In this document: positions 41,927 through 51,149 of the stretch, one piece after another
How positions within the stretch are numbered: the stretch's first letter is position 1
Layout: each line of letters starts with the position of its first letter
From: Halobacteriales archaeon QS_4_69_225
GTDB lineage: Archaea; Halobacteriota; Halobacteria; Halobacteriales; Haloarculaceae
Length of the DNA stretch: 64,000 bases
Direction of reading: 5' to 3'
NCBI GenBank assembly: GCA_003020965.1
Contig: PXRL01000003.1
Span: 1-64,000 of the forward strand
Program-made: the position numbers and the translations under genes
Notes under the pieces: generated by a model
What the model saw: only the letters and a program-made list of their open reading frames with translations
Database searches by the model: none
What the model was told of the DNA's origin: nothing

Positions 41927-43993
41927 ATGACACGGCAAGACGACGGCGCGACCGACGGCACCGGCCTCGAACTCGACAGACGCAGCCTCATCCGGGCGAC
42001 GGGCGCCGCGGCCGGCGCGGGACTCGCCGGCGTCGGTGCGAGCGGGGCAGCGACCGCGGACGCCGAGTACGGGCCGCGGTATCCCGCCGAGATCGACGAA
42101 GGAATCGAGAAGCCGACGGCGACCCGGACCTTCCCGGTGTACGATTACCGGGACGGCGAGTACGTCCGGGACGGCTCGCGGACGTGGCGAACGATCAAGG
42201 ACACCGGCAACTGCTGTGAGAACTACCTCGCCACCTCGCCCGACGGCCGCATCTTCGACATGGGCGGCGACTACCTCCGGGTGACCGCCGACGACGGCGA
42301 GACGTTCAAGGAGATCTCGGCGCCCGGGCCGTACCCCTACGCGGCCTCGGAGGGCGCGGTGTCGGCGGCGCCCAACGGCGACGTCGTGGTGATGGACTGG
42401 GAGCCGTACTCGGGCGACCACGTGGTGGCGTACAAGTACGTCGCCGACGAGGACGCCTGGTACTACGCGGAGTCGCCGGTGAAGACGCCGTTCTACGACC
42501 GCCCGTGGCTGGCCGTCGTCCCGGGGCCGTTCACCGTCGCCGGCGAGGAGATTCCCTACATCGTCATCCAGCGCGGCGGCTACCCCAGCGACGACGAACT
42601 GTACGTCAGCTTCGACGGCCTGAATTACATCTACGCGTCGACGCGGTTCGTGGAGGGCCTGGTCAACGGGAGCGTCGAGACGTACCTGGAGTTCGGCGAC
42701 CGGGACGCGGCGATACTGGACTGGGTCCAACCCCACACGGAGACGTACATCAACCCCCTCGGCGGCGGCCGCGCCATCGCGGACGAGTCGGTGGCGACCG
42801 CCGAGGTATCGTTCTTCGAGTTCGGCTGCGACCACGCCATTCTCGGCGAGGTCGAGGGCGACTCGATCCCCGGCTCGGACCTGCAGTGGTCCTGTTTCGA
42901 CACGCCGACCGGCTACGAGAAGACCCGCACCCAGACCGACGGGAAGGGCCGCATCCACCAGGTCGAGTTCCCGACCGAGGAGGAGTTCGTCTACCGCGTC
43001 AGCGACGACGGCGGCGAGACGTGGGCACGGCACCGCCAGCCGATGCCCGGCGACTACCGGCTGGCGTCGGGCCTCGCGCTGTACGACTTCAAGGTTCTCA
43101 CCACCGAGGCGAAAAACGCCGGCGTCGACGAGGACGTCGTCGCCGTCGCGGTCCACGCCACGTTCACGTCCGAGGAGGAGGGGTCGCTCCCCGAACCGGC
43201 CGAGGAAGCGGCCCCGGAGCCGGTCAAGGAGACCGCCGAGAAGGCCGAGGAGGAGGTCAGGGAGAGCCCGGCCGGCCCCGGAGAGGACGACGACGGCGGC
43301 GACGTCGAGCAACCGGACATTCCGGCCGACCAGGACATGCTCTTTCGGTTCAGGGACGTGGACGCGGGCGGGCGGGCCGTCGACCCCGAGGTGGAGGTGG
43401 CGTTCGTCGGCTCGGCCGACGCCTCCTACGTCTCGGGGGTCAACACCGCCGAACGGTTCGACTTCAGCACGCTCGCGGTCGCGCCCGACGGCCGCGTCGT
43501 CCTGTCGTTCGCCGACACGACTGACTCGAACCCGATGATGGCCGTCGAACTCGACGAGAAGCCGCCGGTCGACGAACTCGAGCGGTTCGTCATGCCCGGC
43601 GGCGAGCGGGTCGACGACGCCGGCGTCTTCACCGGCGGCCAGACCGACCAGATCGAACTCACGGTCAACCCCAACCTCGTCCCGGCGGAGGGCGCGACCG
43701 TGGCGGTCCGGGACGTCATCCCTTTCGAGTGGGACGTCGCCGGCGGCGACGTCGACGAGTCGGACGTCACCGCGGACGAAGAGGCGGGCCTGAAGTACGT
43801 CGACCTCGGCACGCTCCCGGGCGACGGCGAGGGCGAGTACACCTACTTCGTCGAGGCGCCGTCCGGCGCCGACGCCACCGGTCAGTACGAGTTCGGCCCG
43901 GCACAGATCGAGTTCGACGGCGAGTGGTACGACGCCGAGAACACGAGCGACACGAACCGCGTGGTCGGCCCCTCGACCGACACCGGCGAGTAA
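41927..43993 (+). CDS. Tat-exported beta-propeller (BNR/sialidase-like) protein
   Basis: A 688-residue exported protein. Signal: LDRRSLIRATGAAAGAGLAG, a Tat motif with an Ala/Gly-rich core, processed near ATADAEYG. The mature N-terminal ~360 residues have repeated short motifs (SPDGRIFDMGGDYLRVTADDG, AAPNGDVVVMDWEP, VSDDGGETWARHRQP), which are BNR/Asp-box-like S/D-x-D-G-G-x-T-W. An acidic linker rich in Glu/Pro/Ala (residues ~420-465) and a further strand-rich region with AVAPDGRVVLSFAD follow. Long gene with its own promoter and possible double operator. Activity unknown; a glycan- or protein-binding role is plausible. Confidence 0.8.
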   Translation: MTRQDDGATDGTGLELDRRSLIRATGAAAGAGLAGVGASGAATADAEYGPRYPAEIDEGIEKPTATRTFPVYDYRDGEYVRDGSRTWRTIKDTGNCCENYLATSPDGRIFDMGGDYLRVTADDGETFKEISAPGPYPYAASEGAVSAAPNGDVVVMDWEPYSGDHVVAYKYVADEDAWYYAESPVKTPFYDRPWLAVVPGPFTVAGEEIPYIVIQRGGYPSDDELYVSFDGLNYIYASTRFVEGLVNGSVETYLEFGDRDAAILDWVQPHTETYINPLGGGRAIADESVATAEVSFFEFGCDHAILGEVEGDSIPGSDLQWSCFDTPTGYEKTRTQTDGKGRIHQVEFPTEEEFVYRVSDDGGETWARHRQPMPGDYRLASGLALYDFKVLTTEAKNAGVDEDVVAVAVHATFTSEEEGSLPEPAEEAAPEPVKETAEKAEEEVRESPAGPGEDDDGGDVEQPDIPADQDMLFRFRDVDAGGRAVDPEVEVAFVGSADASYVSGVNTAERFDFSTLAVAPDGRVVLSFADTTDSNPMMAVELDEKPPVDELERFVMPGGERVDDAGVFTGGQTDQIELTVNPNLVPAEGATVAVRDVIPFEWDVAGGDVDESDVTADEEAGLKYVDLGTLPGDGEGEYTYFVEAPSGADATGQYEFGPAQIEFDGEWYDAENTSDTNRVVGPSTDTGE

Positions 43994-44060
43994 CGGCGGG
44001 GACACAGGACCTCGGGGCCGGCCGTCCCGACACCGTTGCGCGATCGAGACGGGTGCGGGC

Positions 44061-44633
44061 TTACTCCCGCCACTTGATCGAGCAGCCGCGGGCGGGCCGG
44101 AACGCCTCCGCCGGCGTCTCGCCGGCGAGAACGGCCTCGACCGCCGCGCGCATCTCGAAGCCCGGCTCGCCCGACGGCTCGGCGTCGGGGCTCGTGGCGT
44201 CGTCGAACCGGCCGTGGTATGCCAGCCGGAACTCGCCGTCCTCGCGTCCGAAGAGGAACGGGTCGGGCGTGCAGACCGCGCCGTAGGCCCGCGCGACGTC
44301 CTGTGACTCGTCCCGGAGGTAGGCGGTGACGTCGATCTCGCCGGTTTCGACGTAATCGACCATCCGCTCGAAGGAGTCTTCCGGGTACGCCTCGGCGTCG
44401 TTGGGGTTGATCGCGACGACGGCGAGATCGTCGTAATCGGCGGCGACGGCGTTCATCGCGTCGTACGTCGCCTGCGCGTACGGACAGTGGTTGCAGGTGA
44501 AAACCACGAGCAGCGCCTCGTGGTCGCCGAACTCCGCGAGCGTGTGCGTCTCGCCGTCGGTTCCCGGCAGTTCGAAGTCGGGCGCGGCGTCGCCGGTTTC
44601 GAGGGCGTCGGACTCGGATTCGAGCGCGACCAT
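44061..44633 (-). CDS. Thioredoxin-family (thiol-disulfide) protein with CxxC motif
   Basis: A 190-residue thioredoxin-fold protein. It opens with GDAAPDFELPGTDGETHTL, then the redox motif LLVVFTCNHCPYAQA with Cys-Asn-His-Cys, and VVAINPNDAEAYPEDS, EIDVTAYLRDES and VCTPDPFLFG, features of the AhpC/TSA/thioredoxin-like 'redoxin' group. The long N-terminal extension is acidic. Predicted cytoplasmic, no signal peptide. Divergently followed, 6 nt beyond its start, by an IS605-type solo end. Confidence 0.88.
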   Translation of the reverse strand: MVALESESDALETGDAAPDFELPGTDGETHTLAEFGDHEALLVVFTCNHCPYAQATYDAMNAVAADYDDLAVVAINPNDAEAYPEDSFERMVDYVETGEIDVTAYLRDESQDVARAYGAVCTPDPFLFGREDGEFRLAYHGRFDDATSPDAEPSGEPGFEMRAAVEAVLAGETPAEAFRPARGCSIKWRE

Positions 44634-44639
44634 ACCGGC

Positions 44640-44684
44640 CTTGACATCCTCCCCGCCCTAAAGGGCGGGGCTTTCTCCTCGTAC
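44640..44684. mobile_element. Solo right end of an IS200/IS605 (IS1341-like) element
   Basis: The motif CTTGACATCC, followed by the hairpin CCCCGCCC-TAAA-GGGCGGGG (44651-44670) and CTTTCTCC, matches what I recall as the right-end hairpin of haloarchaeal tnpB-type IS200/IS605 elements, also the source of the omega-RNA scaffold. No tnpB or left end follows, so this is a stand-alone remnant or a short palindrome-associated element (PATE-like). Orientation would put a lost tnpB to the right. Confidence 0.75.
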
Positions 44685-44705
44685 TTTCTTAAAGCCGCCC
44701 GCGAC

Positions 44706-45060
44706 GGCGTCCGAAACGGCCGGGGGGAGTACGTCGACTGCCGGCCGTCCTCGGGCGTGGACCTAGAATTGGACCCAGACCCGGACCCGGACCTGGACCT
44801 GGAGCTTACGCAGCGGACCGTCGCGATCGGCGCTGCGGTCGTCGGGGTGTCGACGCTGCTCCCGACGGCGGGCGCAGTCGCGGCCGTCCACGGCGGCCGC
44901 GGGTCGCCGGCACCGACGGCGCCTTCGGCGAGATCACGGCGGAGACGGCGGCCGTCGGGACCGACGGCGAGACCGGGCGGGTCCCCCGGCGTTCCGCTCG
45001 ACGGACCGGGCCGTCGTCCACGGCGGCCGACGAGGGGGGTTAACCGTCGCCGGCCGCAAC
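44706..45060 (+). pseudogene. Probable decayed coding region next to the IS605-type remnant
   Basis: Fills the rest of the 434-base gap. One frame reads an odd acidic Asp-Pro repeat (ELDPDPDPDLDLELTQ) followed by a hydrophobic stretch (TVAIGAAVVGVSTLLPTAGA), then loses coding character; a neighbouring frame then reads DGAFGEITAETAAVGTDGET with normal codon texture. This pattern fits a frameshifted exported or membrane protein whose start was removed by the IS605-type insertion. A TATA-like CTTTCTTAAAG precedes it. Chance is possible. Confidence 0.35.
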
Positions 45061-45067
45061 GGCCGAC

Positions 45068-45859
45068 ATGGACGTGCACCTGCTCGACAGGGGACGCATC
45101 CACGCCGACCTGAACTTCGCCCTCGACGGGACGGCCGTCGCGACCCACGACGACCGCAACCCAGACCTCGAGTACGCGACGTTCGCGGTCTGGAACCTGC
45201 TGATCGACGGGCCGGAGGCGACGGTTCTGTGGGACACCGGCTCCCACCCGGCGGCGGCCGACGGCCACTGGCCGGCGCCGCTGTACCGGGCCTTCGCCCA
45301 CCCCGACGCCGCCGACCGGGACCTCGAGACCGCCCTCGGGGAGGTCGGCTACGCGGTCGACGACGTCGACGTCGTCGTCCAGTCGCACCTCCACCTGGAC
45401 CACGCCGGCGGGCTCCACCACTTCGAGGGGACCGACGTACCCGTCTACGTCCACCGCCGGGAGCTGGAACACGCCTACCTCTCGGCGAACACGCCGGCCG
45501 GCGGCGACGCCTACCTCGCCGCCGACTTCGACCGCGAGTTGGACTGGCGCGTGGTCGACCGGCGCCGCCGCCACCTCGTCGACGGCGTCGAACTGCTCCA
45601 CGTGCCGGGTCACACGCCCGGCCTGCTCGGCGCCCACATCGAGCGGGACGACGCCGCGGATCTGTTGATCGCCGGCGACGCCGCGTTTCTCGAGGCCAAC
45701 TACGAGGCCGAACGCTCGATGGGCGCCAGCCTGCTGTCCGACTCCCGGGCGGCCGCCGACAGCATCGCCTTTCTCAAGGACGTCGAGCGGCGCCACGACG
45801 CCCGGGTGATCTACGGCCACGACCCCGAGCAGTTCGAGCGATTGCGCGGGTCGCTCTGA
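45068..45859 (+). CDS. Metallo-beta-lactamase-fold hydrolase, lactonase-like
   Basis: A 263-residue MBL-fold enzyme. The metal-binding motif is VVQSHLHLDHAGGLHHF (H-x-H-x-D-H), with further ligands His in ELLHVPGHTPGLLGAH and Asp in LIAGDAAFL and a C-terminal VIYGHDPEQF. Size and motifs resemble the AttM/AiiB N-acyl-homoserine-lactonase branch, though the true substrate is unknown and other MBL activities are possible. TATA-like GGTTAACC about 25 nt upstream supports ATG 45068. Confidence 0.85.
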   Translation: MDVHLLDRGRIHADLNFALDGTAVATHDDRNPDLEYATFAVWNLLIDGPEATVLWDTGSHPAAADGHWPAPLYRAFAHPDAADRDLETALGEVGYAVDDVDVVVQSHLHLDHAGGLHHFEGTDVPVYVHRRELEHAYLSANTPAGGDAYLAADFDRELDWRVVDRRRRHLVDGVELLHVPGHTPGLLGAHIERDDAADLLIAGDAAFLEANYEAERSMGASLLSDSRAAADSIAFLKDVERRHDARVIYGHDPEQFERLRGSL

Positions 45860-45917
45860 GGGGCTCGGCTCCGTCGGCGTCCGCCGCGAGCCGGTGGGAC
45901 GGACGTACGGCGGCGGT

Positions 45918-46316
45918 TCAGCCGAAGAGCTCCGGGACGAGTCCGGCCACGGCGGCGACGGCTAGTGGCCCCGTTATCGCCGGTGTCGTGGCGCCGACCC
46001 CGGAGACGACCACGAGATACACCCCGCCGACAGCGACGGTACCGACCGGGACCGCGACCCGGACCGCGAACCGCCGTGACGATTCCGTCTGTGAGCTTGC
46101 AACCGCGTCGGCCAGCAGGACGCCGCCGACGGCGGCGACCAGGAGGGCGGCGACCGACAGGAACAGCGGGACGAACAGCTCGTAACTCCCGAGGAGCGCC
46201 TCGACGGCGAAGAAGGGCGGGTAGGCGGCGACGAGACCGACGAACGCGACCGCGACCAGTAGCCCGCCGACGTCGCCGGCGCCCACGGCGGTCGGTCTTC
46301 GTTGTGCGCCGTCCAT
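45918..46316 (-). CDS. Small polytopic membrane protein
   Basis: A 132-residue protein with four hydrophobic helices (LLVAVAFVGLVAAYPPFFAV, then ELFVPLFLSVAALLVAAVGG, VAVPVGTVAVGGVYLVVVSG and ITGPLAVAAVAGLVPELF). The loop after helix 2 has SSQTESSRRFAV. No family recognised. ATG 46316 is chosen; the longer frame would start with TTG at 46343. Unlinked to the downstream RND operon. Confidence 0.65.
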   Translation of the reverse strand: MDGAQRRPTAVGAGDVGGLLVAVAFVGLVAAYPPFFAVEALLGSYELFVPLFLSVAALLVAAVGGVLLADAVASSQTESSRRFAVRVAVPVGTVAVGGVYLVVVSGVGATTPAITGPLAVAAVAGLVPELFG

Positions 46317-46395
46317 GGTGGTAATAATTCGGTCGTTCGGCAAGTACCTTCGGGTGGGCTCGACGCGCCGTCGTGCTCCGGGCGCCGGCCCGCTC

Positions 46396-46956
46396 CTAGC
46401 GGTCGTACCAGCCGTCGGGGGTGTCGTCCGTCTCGGCGGCGTCGATCCGGAGGCGGTCGCGCTCGACGTCGATGCGGCCGTCGAACACCTGTGCGAAGGT
46501 GTGGACGACCTGTTCCTCGTGGGCCGGCGGCGTCATCAGGAACAGTCCGAGCCCGTCCTGCCGGCGGATGTGGGCGGTGAGGACGCTGAGAAAGCGGAAG
46601 ACGGCGGCCTCGTCGGCGTAGTACAACAGCGTCGTCACGGAGTCGACGACGAGCGTCGGCTCCGCGACGGAGCGGAGGAACTCCGAGACCGGCATCGAGA
46701 CGCCGGTGAGGTCGGCCGGCGAGGCGATGCTGCCGGTGCCGCCGGACTCGGTCGGCGAGCAGTCGACGACGGCGGAGACGTCGGACAGCGCCTCCCGGCG
46801 GAGCCGTTCGAGACCCCGCCGGCCGGCGACCAGAAGCGTCTCGCCGTCGCGGGTGCCGCCGACGGCGTCGACGAACGAGGTCGTCCCGGCCAGCGGCGGT
46901 GCGTGCACGACGTAGCTACCCCCCGTCTCGGCGAACCAGTCGTCGACGTCGGCCAC
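46396..46956 (-). CDS. RecA/KaiC-superfamily-like protein without an evident Walker A
   Basis: A 186-residue protein. The pattern of alternating strands and the sequence EPTLVVDSVTTLLYYADEAA and RFLSVLTAHIRRQDGLGLFL resembles the Walker-B strand region of KaiC/RadA-like P-loop ATPases, but the G-x-x-x-x-GK-T loop is missing (the corresponding position reads PPLAGTTSFV). I believe related haloarchaeal proteins are grouped as DUF7504, not verified. It is separated from the RND transporter stop by 8 nt and is the last gene of its operon. Confidence 0.6.
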   Translation of the reverse strand: MADVDDWFAETGGSYVVHAPPLAGTTSFVDAVGGTRDGETLLVAGRRGLERLRREALSDVSAVVDCSPTESGGTGSIASPADLTGVSMPVSEFLRSVAEPTLVVDSVTTLLYYADEAAVFRFLSVLTAHIRRQDGLGLFLMTPPAHEEQVVHTFAQVFDGRIDVERDRLRIDAAETDDTPDGWYDR

Positions 46957-46964
46957 GGTTTCGG

Positions 46965-49454
46965 TTAGACCCCCCGGTCAAAAGCCGTTTCGACGTCCTC
47001 ACCGGCCGTCACCCGCGCCCACAGCACCAGCACCGACGGCAGGACGAACAGCGATGCCAGATAGGCGTAGAAGACGCTCAGTGCCGTCAGAAGGCCGAAC
47101 TGTCCGATGGCGGGGAACGGCGACAGCACGAGCACGCCGATGCCGAACACGGTCGTCAGCATGCTGCCGGTGAGCGCGCCGCCGGTGCCGGCGACCGTCC
47201 GGTCGATGGCCTCGTACAGCTCGACGCCCTCTTCGACGTACTCGTCGGCGAACCGGTGGGTGATGTGCACCGAGTAGTCGACGCCGAGCCCGATGGTGAT
47301 GGCGAGAAGGGTCGCGGTGAAGGCGTTGAACGACAGCCCCAACAGTCGCATCGAGGCGGCGACGAGACAGACCGTCACGAGGATGGGAACGACGTTGGCG
47401 ACGCCGAGCGACGCCCGTCCGAGCAGGAGCCGGTAGGCGACGAGCAGGAACAGCGCCGCGCCGGCGAGCGCGACGACGAGGCTGACCAGCGCCGACCGGA
47501 GGATGACCGAGGAGACGGCCTCGAAGACGACCGTCTGGCCGGTGGCCGTCGCCTCGAACCGCTGGTCGTCGGCCAGCGTCCGCGCCGCGTCGGTCACCGC
47601 CGCCTGGCTCGCGTCGGCCTTCACCGTGTAGACGACGCGCGTGCTCCGGCGGTCCTCGGTCATGTACTGCGCGGCGCGGTCGCCGGCCGGCGAGTCGAAC
47701 AGCGCGTCGTAGACGTCCGGGAGGTTCCGGTCGGGAATCCCGTCGCCGTCGCGGTCGTTGCGGTCGACGAGCCGGCCGAACGCGGGATTGCGGGCCGCGT
47801 GGTCGCGGATGACGGTGACGATGCTCGTCGCCTCCGCCCGCCGGTCGTCGGCGACGACCGCCGCCGGCGGGTCCCGGCCGGCGCGGTCCAGCGACTCCAG
47901 CGCCGAGGCCCGCTCCATCGGCCCCTCGACGTACACCGTCACGGTGTCGGACCCCCCGGTCTCGAAGTTCGTCTCCAGGAACTCCAGCGTCGCCGCCACC
48001 CGGTAGTCGCCGGGGGCGAACGGCTCCGGCAGCGCGTCGTAGTAGTCCGGCCGGTCGGACGGCGGCAGGAAGTCCTCGTCGTCGAAGCTGGTGTCGACGC
48101 CGGTCGCGTAGCCGGCGGCGGCGCCGCTGACGACGAGCAGGGCGACGACGACCAGCAGCGGCGCGGTCTCGGCGATCCGGCCGCCGGCGCGCTGGAACCG
48201 CCCCAGAGCGGACTCGCCGGCGCCGAGCGGCGTCGTCCCGAACGCCGGAATCGGGTAGCGGTCGCGGGCGCGGTCGAGCAGTACCTTCGCCGCCGGCAGG
48301 AACACCCCGAAGACCGCGAACGTGAAGAGGACCCCGACGGCGGCGACGACGCCGAACTCCCGGATCGGCGGCAGCTCGCTGGCGAGGTTCGCCCCGAAGC
48401 CGATGACGGTCGTTCCGGCGACGATGAAGAACGCCACGAGCACCTGGTCGGTGGTCGCCGTCATCGACTCGCCGACGCCGCGGCCCGCGGCCCGCTCCTC
48501 GCGATAGCGGTTGACGGCGTGGATGCCGAAGTCGATGCCGACCGCAAGCAACAGCGGCGGCACCGTGATGAGCACCTGGCTGAACGGGATGCCGGCGAGT
48601 CCCATGAAGCCGAACGTCCAGACGAGCGCCATTCCGAGGGCGACGACCCCGAGCAGCAGGTCGATGGGGTCGCGGTACGCCACCGAGAGGAACAGCGCGA
48701 TGAGCAGCACCGCCGCCGGGACGACGATGGCGAGGGTGTCGCCGATGACCGCCGAGAACTCCGCGGAGATGATGCCGGCGCCGAACACCGTGATGTCGCC
48801 GCCGCCGGCGTCGGCGACGGCGGCGACCTCCTGCTGAATCGGCGTCAGCGGGCTGGAGCCGCCCTGGCCGGCCCCGCCGGAGATTCCGGCCGGCAGCTCG
48901 TGGGTGACGACGCCGATGGTCGCCGACGCCGACGCCGACTCGCGGTTGTAGTCCGACGACACCAGCTCCGAGAACCGCGGGTTCGTCTCCTCGGCCGCCC
49001 GGACCGCCCGACGTAGCTCGGCGTCGGTCGCCCCTTCGACGGCCCGCCGCTGTGCCGGCAGGCTCTCGGCGCCGGGCTCGAGCTGGCGGGCGACGATGCG
49101 GGCGGCGCTTTGGGTGCTTTCGACGCGCAGCCCCGGCCGGTCGACCAGCCGCTCCTGCAGTTCCAGCATCCGCAGCAGCGCCGGCCGCGAGAGGACGTTC
49201 CCGCCGCGCTGGATCAGCTGGGTGCCCCCGGTGTCGGCCGCGAACGTCGGCGCGAACTTCGCGTTGACCTCGTCGAGGGCCTCCTGGGCGGGGAGGTCCT
49301 GTGCGAACTGCTGGGTGCCGGCGGTCGTCGAGATGCCGCCCAGCCCGACGCCGAACAGCGCGGTCGCAAGCAGGAACGCGACGACGACGGCCCCCGGTCG
49401 GTCGGTGATGTAGCCGTCGACGGCGTCGACGTACGGCTGGTAGTCGAACGGCAT
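46965..49454 (-). CDS. RND-superfamily (MMPL/HAE3-type) transporter
   Basis: An 829-residue membrane protein with the 12-helix RND layout: helix 1 (PGAVVVAFLLATALFGVGLG), a large exposed loop to residue ~220, a sterol-sensing-domain-like block of five helices (residues ~225-385, with LGVVALGMALVWTFGFMGLAG, then PPLLLAVGIDFGIHAVNRYRE), a second exposed loop, and a second helical half with AITIGLGVDYSVHITHRFAD. The Asp residues within GIDFGIHAVNR and GVDYSVHITHR are likely proton-relay residues. It abuts the upstream COG1361 gene with no spacer. Export of lipids or small molecules is likely. Confidence 0.92.
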   Translation of the reverse strand: MPFDYQPYVDAVDGYITDRPGAVVVAFLLATALFGVGLGGISTTAGTQQFAQDLPAQEALDEVNAKFAPTFAADTGGTQLIQRGGNVLSRPALLRMLELQERLVDRPGLRVESTQSAARIVARQLEPGAESLPAQRRAVEGATDAELRRAVRAAEETNPRFSELVSSDYNRESASASATIGVVTHELPAGISGGAGQGGSSPLTPIQQEVAAVADAGGGDITVFGAGIISAEFSAVIGDTLAIVVPAAVLLIALFLSVAYRDPIDLLLGVVALGMALVWTFGFMGLAGIPFSQVLITVPPLLLAVGIDFGIHAVNRYREERAAGRGVGESMTATTDQVLVAFFIVAGTTVIGFGANLASELPPIREFGVVAAVGVLFTFAVFGVFLPAAKVLLDRARDRYPIPAFGTTPLGAGESALGRFQRAGGRIAETAPLLVVVALLVVSGAAAGYATGVDTSFDDEDFLPPSDRPDYYDALPEPFAPGDYRVAATLEFLETNFETGGSDTVTVYVEGPMERASALESLDRAGRDPPAAVVADDRRAEATSIVTVIRDHAARNPAFGRLVDRNDRDGDGIPDRNLPDVYDALFDSPAGDRAAQYMTEDRRSTRVVYTVKADASQAAVTDAARTLADDQRFEATATGQTVVFEAVSSVILRSALVSLVVALAGAALFLLVAYRLLLGRASLGVANVVPILVTVCLVAASMRLLGLSFNAFTATLLAITIGLGVDYSVHITHRFADEYVEEGVELYEAIDRTVAGTGGALTGSMLTTVFGIGVLVLSPFPAIGQFGLLTALSVFYAYLASLFVLPSVLVLWARVTAGEDVETAFDRGV

Positions 49455-51044
49455 CTATCGCCGCCGGAGCAGGGCGGCGGCCGGGGCGAGCAGCGCGACG
49501 ACCGCGGCCGCCCCGAGCGGCACCACCGACAGCGGACCGCCGTCACCCTGTTCGACGGTCACCGGCCGGCGGTAGCTCTCCGAGAGGCGCGTCTCGCCGC
49601 CGGCGTCGACGTACTGGAAGTCGACGGCCACGGGGTAGTCCTTCGCCAGCGCGTCGCCGTCGGCGCCGACGCGGAACGGCACCGTGACGGTCTCGCCGGA
49701 ATCGAGGGCGGCGACGTACGCCTCGTCGTCGTCGGCCGACAACGGGCTCGAGGCGAACAGCTTCGCCGAGACGTCCGTCACCCGCTCGTCGCGCTGGTTC
49801 GTCACCGCCAGCACGACGCGGGCGTCGCCGCCGGCGGTCACCGTCGCGTTCCGCGCCTCGACGGCGAAGGCGTCCCGTCCCTCCCGCACCGCGACGTCGA
49901 ACTTCACGGAATCGACGCTCTGCGTGCCGTCCGCCTCGTACTCCGTCTCGAGGGCGAACTGCCGGCTTCCTGCACGGGCGGCGTCGGCGGCCTCGACGTC
50001 GAAGCCGACGGTCGTCGACGCGCCGGCCTCGAGGTCGCCGACGGCGGCCTCCGGCTCGATGACCTCGACGTTCGACGACGGCGGTCGCAGCCGCACGACG
50101 GCGTCCGACAGGGCCGTCGGCCCGTCGTTGCGGACCGTCACCCGGAGTTCGCCCTCCTCGGAGACCCGGAGCGACGACTCGACGTCGTCGACGGCGACCG
50201 ACGCCTCCGAGCGGGGTATCAGCGCCAACGACAGGTTGCCCTCGGCGCCGGCCAGGCCGTCGGCGTCGTCGTAGGTGACCGTCGCCGACATCGGGAACGC
50301 CCGGACGGTCACGTCGTCGGCGACCGCGACGTCGTACCGCGTCGTCGCCGTCTCGCCGGCGCCGACCCGGCCGACGGCCGCCCGGGCGCTCGAGGCGCCG
50401 CCGACGGTTACCTGTCGACTGCCGGACTCGACGGTCACCGCGACGTCGTCGGCCGGCTCGTCACCGACGTTCGTCACCGCGACGGTCGCGGTCCCGGCGC
50501 CGCCGACGCCGACGTCCGTCTCGACGGTCCGGGCCTCGAACCGCGGGCCCGACTCGACGACGACGTCGACGGTCCGGGTGACCGTCTCCGTTCGCTCGCT
50601 CGTCCGCTCGATGAGGGGAAACACCCGATCCGTGTAGGAGTACGTCAGCTCGACGTCGAGTTCGTAGCTCCCTGGCTCGATGCCGTCCGGCACCTCGAGG
50701 GCGACGGTCGCCGATTTCGGGCGGCTCTCGGTGACGGAGCCGACGGCCTGCCGCCCGCTGCGGACGGTCAGCGGCGTCCCGTCGGCGTCGGCCTCGAGCT
50801 CGACGCTTCGGGCCGTCGTCACCGCCTCCCGGGCCGGCGGGACGCCGGTCGTCACCGCCCCGTCGTTCGCGACCTGTAGCGTCAGCGAGGCGCGCTCGCC
50901 GGGCACCACCGTCGGCGACGGCGCCAGCACGTCCAACTCCGGTTCGCCGCCGTAGCCGCCGGTCTCGCTCTGTGCGGCGACGGCTCCGGTGAGCGAGCCG
51001 ACCGACACCACCAGCACGACCACGAGGACGGCGCTACGACGCAT
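49455..51044 (-). CDS. Exported COG1361-type (S-layer-like) beta-sandwich protein
   Basis: A 529-residue surface protein with a signal peptide (VLVVVLVVSVGSLTGAVAAQ) and a C-terminal membrane anchor followed by Arg residues (VVALLAPAAALLRRR). The body consists of repeated CARDB-like beta domains (VAVTNVGDEPADDVAVTVES, VTVRNDGPTALSDAVVRLRP and VLAVTNQRDERVTDVSAKLF are clearly related). It is translated immediately before the MMPL transporter, suggesting an external partner of it, as often seen with COG1361 plus MMPL pairs. First gene of a three-gene operon. Confidence 0.88.
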   Translation of the reverse strand: MRRSAVLVVVLVVSVGSLTGAVAAQSETGGYGGEPELDVLAPSPTVVPGERASLTLQVANDGAVTTGVPPAREAVTTARSVELEADADGTPLTVRSGRQAVGSVTESRPKSATVALEVPDGIEPGSYELDVELTYSYTDRVFPLIERTSERTETVTRTVDVVVESGPRFEARTVETDVGVGGAGTATVAVTNVGDEPADDVAVTVESGSRQVTVGGASSARAAVGRVGAGETATTRYDVAVADDVTVRAFPMSATVTYDDADGLAGAEGNLSLALIPRSEASVAVDDVESSLRVSEEGELRVTVRNDGPTALSDAVVRLRPPSSNVEVIEPEAAVGDLEAGASTTVGFDVEAADAARAGSRQFALETEYEADGTQSVDSVKFDVAVREGRDAFAVEARNATVTAGGDARVVLAVTNQRDERVTDVSAKLFASSPLSADDDEAYVAALDSGETVTVPFRVGADGDALAKDYPVAVDFQYVDAGGETRLSESYRRPVTVEQGDGGPLSVVPLGAAAVVALLAPAAALLRRR

Positions 51045-51149
51045 ACGACGCCTCCGGCCGGGCGGCCAGCCGACGGCCGCTCGTGTCGGTCCGGCCGCGA
51101 GGCCGAGCCGCGAGAGAAGCTTCCATCGCCCACAACGAGGACTCGCGAA

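Noticed and set aside
40508-44005. Very long minus-strand frame covering the amidase and the antisense of the exported propeller gene
   Set aside because: Only the part up to 41779 has amidase motifs. The rest is the antisense shadow of a plus-strand gene with a Tat signal and promoter, and GC-rich codon bias creates such frames routinely.
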